Notes under the pieces: model-generated
What the model was told of the DNA's origin: nothing
What the model saw: the letters and a program-made list of their open reading frames with translations, nothing else
The model's database searches: none
NCBI GenBank assembly: GCA_026417675.1
Contig: JAOACV010000092.1
Location: 1-7,749, forward strand
Length of the DNA: 7,749 nucleotides
Direction of reading: 5' to 3'
Source of the DNA: Verrucomicrobiia bacterium
GTDB lineage: Bacteria > Verrucomicrobiota > Verrucomicrobiia > CAIQCK01
Program-made: the position numbers and the translations under genes
Shown here: piece after piece, positions 6,597 to 7,749 of the stretch
Layout: each line of letters starts with the position of its first letter
Position numbering within the stretch: the first letter of the stretch is position 1

Positions 6597-7749
6597 AGCT
6601 TCCAGCCGTTGAACATCGGCCGCGTGAGCCGCTTGTTGGCCTCGTCGTTGCCGATGAACTTTTCCTTCTTCGGGTCCCACTTCAGCTTCGTCTCCAGCCG
6701 CGCGGCGATCTCGGCGATGAGGCCGAGATAGCTGGCGACGTGCGTGGCGTCCACGTTCGAGACGGGGTCTCTGCGGGCGCGAACGCTGTTCAGGAAATCG
6801 TCGCCGTGGTTGAACGACCGGAACGCGATCTCGTCGCCGGCCCTCTTCTTGATGGTGATGATGTCCTCGCCCGGCTCGGCGCATTGATAGACGTGCGTTT
6901 CGCCGGGCTTGAGCCGGACCTTGAGCAACGACTCCGGCTCGGCGGAAATCTTTCCATTGTCCGGCCCGCGGTCCACATGGACCCAGCCTTTGTCGCCAAT
7001 GAACTTGGTGCCGACCGGCTGCTGGTTCTGGTCGGTGAAGACCATCTTCAAGCCGCTGGCGAAGGTGAACGTCGCGTTCCAGCTCTCGATGTTGTCGGTG
7101 AAGCCTTTTTTGCGATAGACGCCCTTGCATTCGATCTCGCACGGCTCCTTGCCGATGGCGGGACAGCCCCAATAGGCGATGTCGAGGTGATGCACGCCCC
7201 AGTTGCAGATAAAGCCCGCGCAATAGTCCCAGATGAGATACCAGTCCGGCCACGCGACGCGGCCGGGGTTGTAGGGCTTGGCTGGCGCGGGACCAAGCCA
7301 CATCTTCCAATCGAAGCCTTCCGGCACCGGTTGCGGGTCCATCGGGCCGTTGTATTTCGGTTGATATTGCGGGCCGGGTGCGGAGACTTGGATTTCGCGC
7401 AGCTTGCCGATGTAGCCGTTGCGGACCAGCGCGGCGGCCTGGCGGAACTTGCCCTGCGCGCGCTGCCATGTGCCGGCCTGGAACACGCGCTTGTGTTTGC
7501 GGATGGCGTTGTAAATGGCGCGGCCCTCGGCGACCGACACGCCCATCGGTTTCTCGCAATACATGTCCTTGCCGGCGGCGGCTGCTGCGGTCGCAATGAG
7601 CGCGTGCCAGTGGTCCTGTGTGGCGATCATGACCGCGTCAATGTCTTTGCGGGCGATCAGTTCGCGCCAGTCGCCATACATCGCGCAGCCTTTGTCGCCA
7701 TACTTCGCGTCGGCCATGCCTTTAGCCTTCTCCTGGCGGTCCTTGTAGG
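6593..7749 (-). CDS. Gfo/Idh/MocA family NAD(P)-dependent oxidoreductase (5' partial)
   Basis: Oxidoreductase of the glucose-fructose oxidoreductase/inositol dehydrogenase/MocA family, expected to oxidise or reduce a sugar, inositol or sugar-derived group with a bound nicotinamide cofactor. The reading frame is still open at the right edge, before the ATG at 7717, and codes for charged residues there (YKDRQEKAKG). The gene therefore begins outside the window; 384 residues are visible. The missing part should hold the GxGxxG nucleotide-binding turn and perhaps a signal peptide, which relatives in Planctomycetota and Verrucomicrobiota often have. Visible motifs are DAVMIATQDHWHA (38-50), the hallmark Glu-Lys-Pro at 65-67 (CEKPMGVS), and His-His-Leu-Asp at 186-189, the usual place of the catalytic His/Asp. 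From about 317 to the end is the C-terminal region typical of the bacterial type (SVRARRDPVSN, LKWDPKKEKF, ANKRLTRPMFNGWKL). It is coupled to the downstream exported protein by a 4-bp overlap. Family certain; substrate unknown. Confidence 0.93.
   Translation of the reverse strand, partial: YKDRQEKAKGMADAKYGDKGCAMYGDWRELIARKDIDAVMIATQDHWHALIATAAAAAGKDMYCEKPMGVSVAEGRAIYNAIRKHKRVFQAGTWQRAQGKFRQAAALVRNGYIGKLREIQVSAPGPQYQPKYNGPMDPQPVPEGFDWKMWLGPAPAKPYNPGRVAWPDWYLIWDYCAGFICNWGVHHLDIAYWGCPAIGKEPCEIECKGVYRKKGFTDNIESWNATFTFASGLKMVFTDQNQQPVGTKFIGDKGWVHVDRGPDNGKISAEPESLLKVRLKPGETHVYQCAEPGEDIITIKKRAGDEIAFRSFNHGDDFLNSVRARRDPVSNVDATHVASYLGLIAEIAARLETKLKWDPKKEKFIGNDEANKRLTRPMFNGWKL

Noticed and set aside
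6597..7559. N-terminal extension of the dimethylformamidase-like frame by 321 codons, to make an 1110-residue protein
   Set aside because: This stretch is fully covered by the Gfo/Idh/MocA gene in another frame of the same strand, which shows EKP and HHLD motifs. The extension is Arg-rich without a fold and would bury the Tat signal inside the protein. The GTG at 6596 explains both genes.

Overview
The window is high-GC bacterial chromosome with six protein genes, two of them cut by the window edges. It has no RNA genes, mobile elements or CRISPR. The combination of a Gfo/Idh/MocA oxidoreductase with the C-terminal region common in Planctomycetota and Verrucomicrobiota, a Tat-exported LamG protein and a TIM-barrel sugar epimerase points to the PVC group. 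Verrucomicrobiota of the Pedosphaera/Limisphaerales type is my best guess. This is judged from protein style only, not from a marker gene.

Layout, left to right. (1) On the + strand, 1-1041 is the 3' part of a gene joining a Rieske [2Fe-2S] domain to a flavodoxin-like NAD(P)H:FMN reductase domain. It converges on the - strand genes with a gap of about 50 bp. (2) On the - strand, 1094-1849 is rsmE, a 16S rRNA U1498 methyltransferase. It follows, 2 bp downstream, a gene (1852-3153) for a radical SAM protein with an N-terminal cobalamin-binding-type domain. These two look like one transcription unit. (3) Positions 3154-3348 are intergenic and hold, in - strand order, a hairpin after the preceding gene and then a plausible promoter for the radical SAM/rsmE pair. 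(4) On the - strand, 7749-3349 is a second cluster in transcription order: a Gfo/Idh/MocA oxidoreductase (5' end outside the window), a Tat-exported LamG plus N,N-dimethylformamidase-like protein whose GTG start overlaps the preceding TGA, and a sugar phosphate isomerase/epimerase-like TIM-barrel protein 47 bp further on.

How the genes may work together: the second cluster resembles a small catabolic or glycan/amide-processing operon. An exported enzyme with a putative mononuclear iron amidohydrolase centre would act outside the cytoplasm. An NAD(P)-dependent oxidoreductase and a metal-dependent epimerase would act on a sugar-like product. The substrate cannot be read from the sequence. The least ordinary items are the Rieske-flavodoxin fusion and the LamG/dimethylformamidase-like protein, which has a recognisable candidate 2-Tyr-1-Glu iron site but no small partner subunit nearby.
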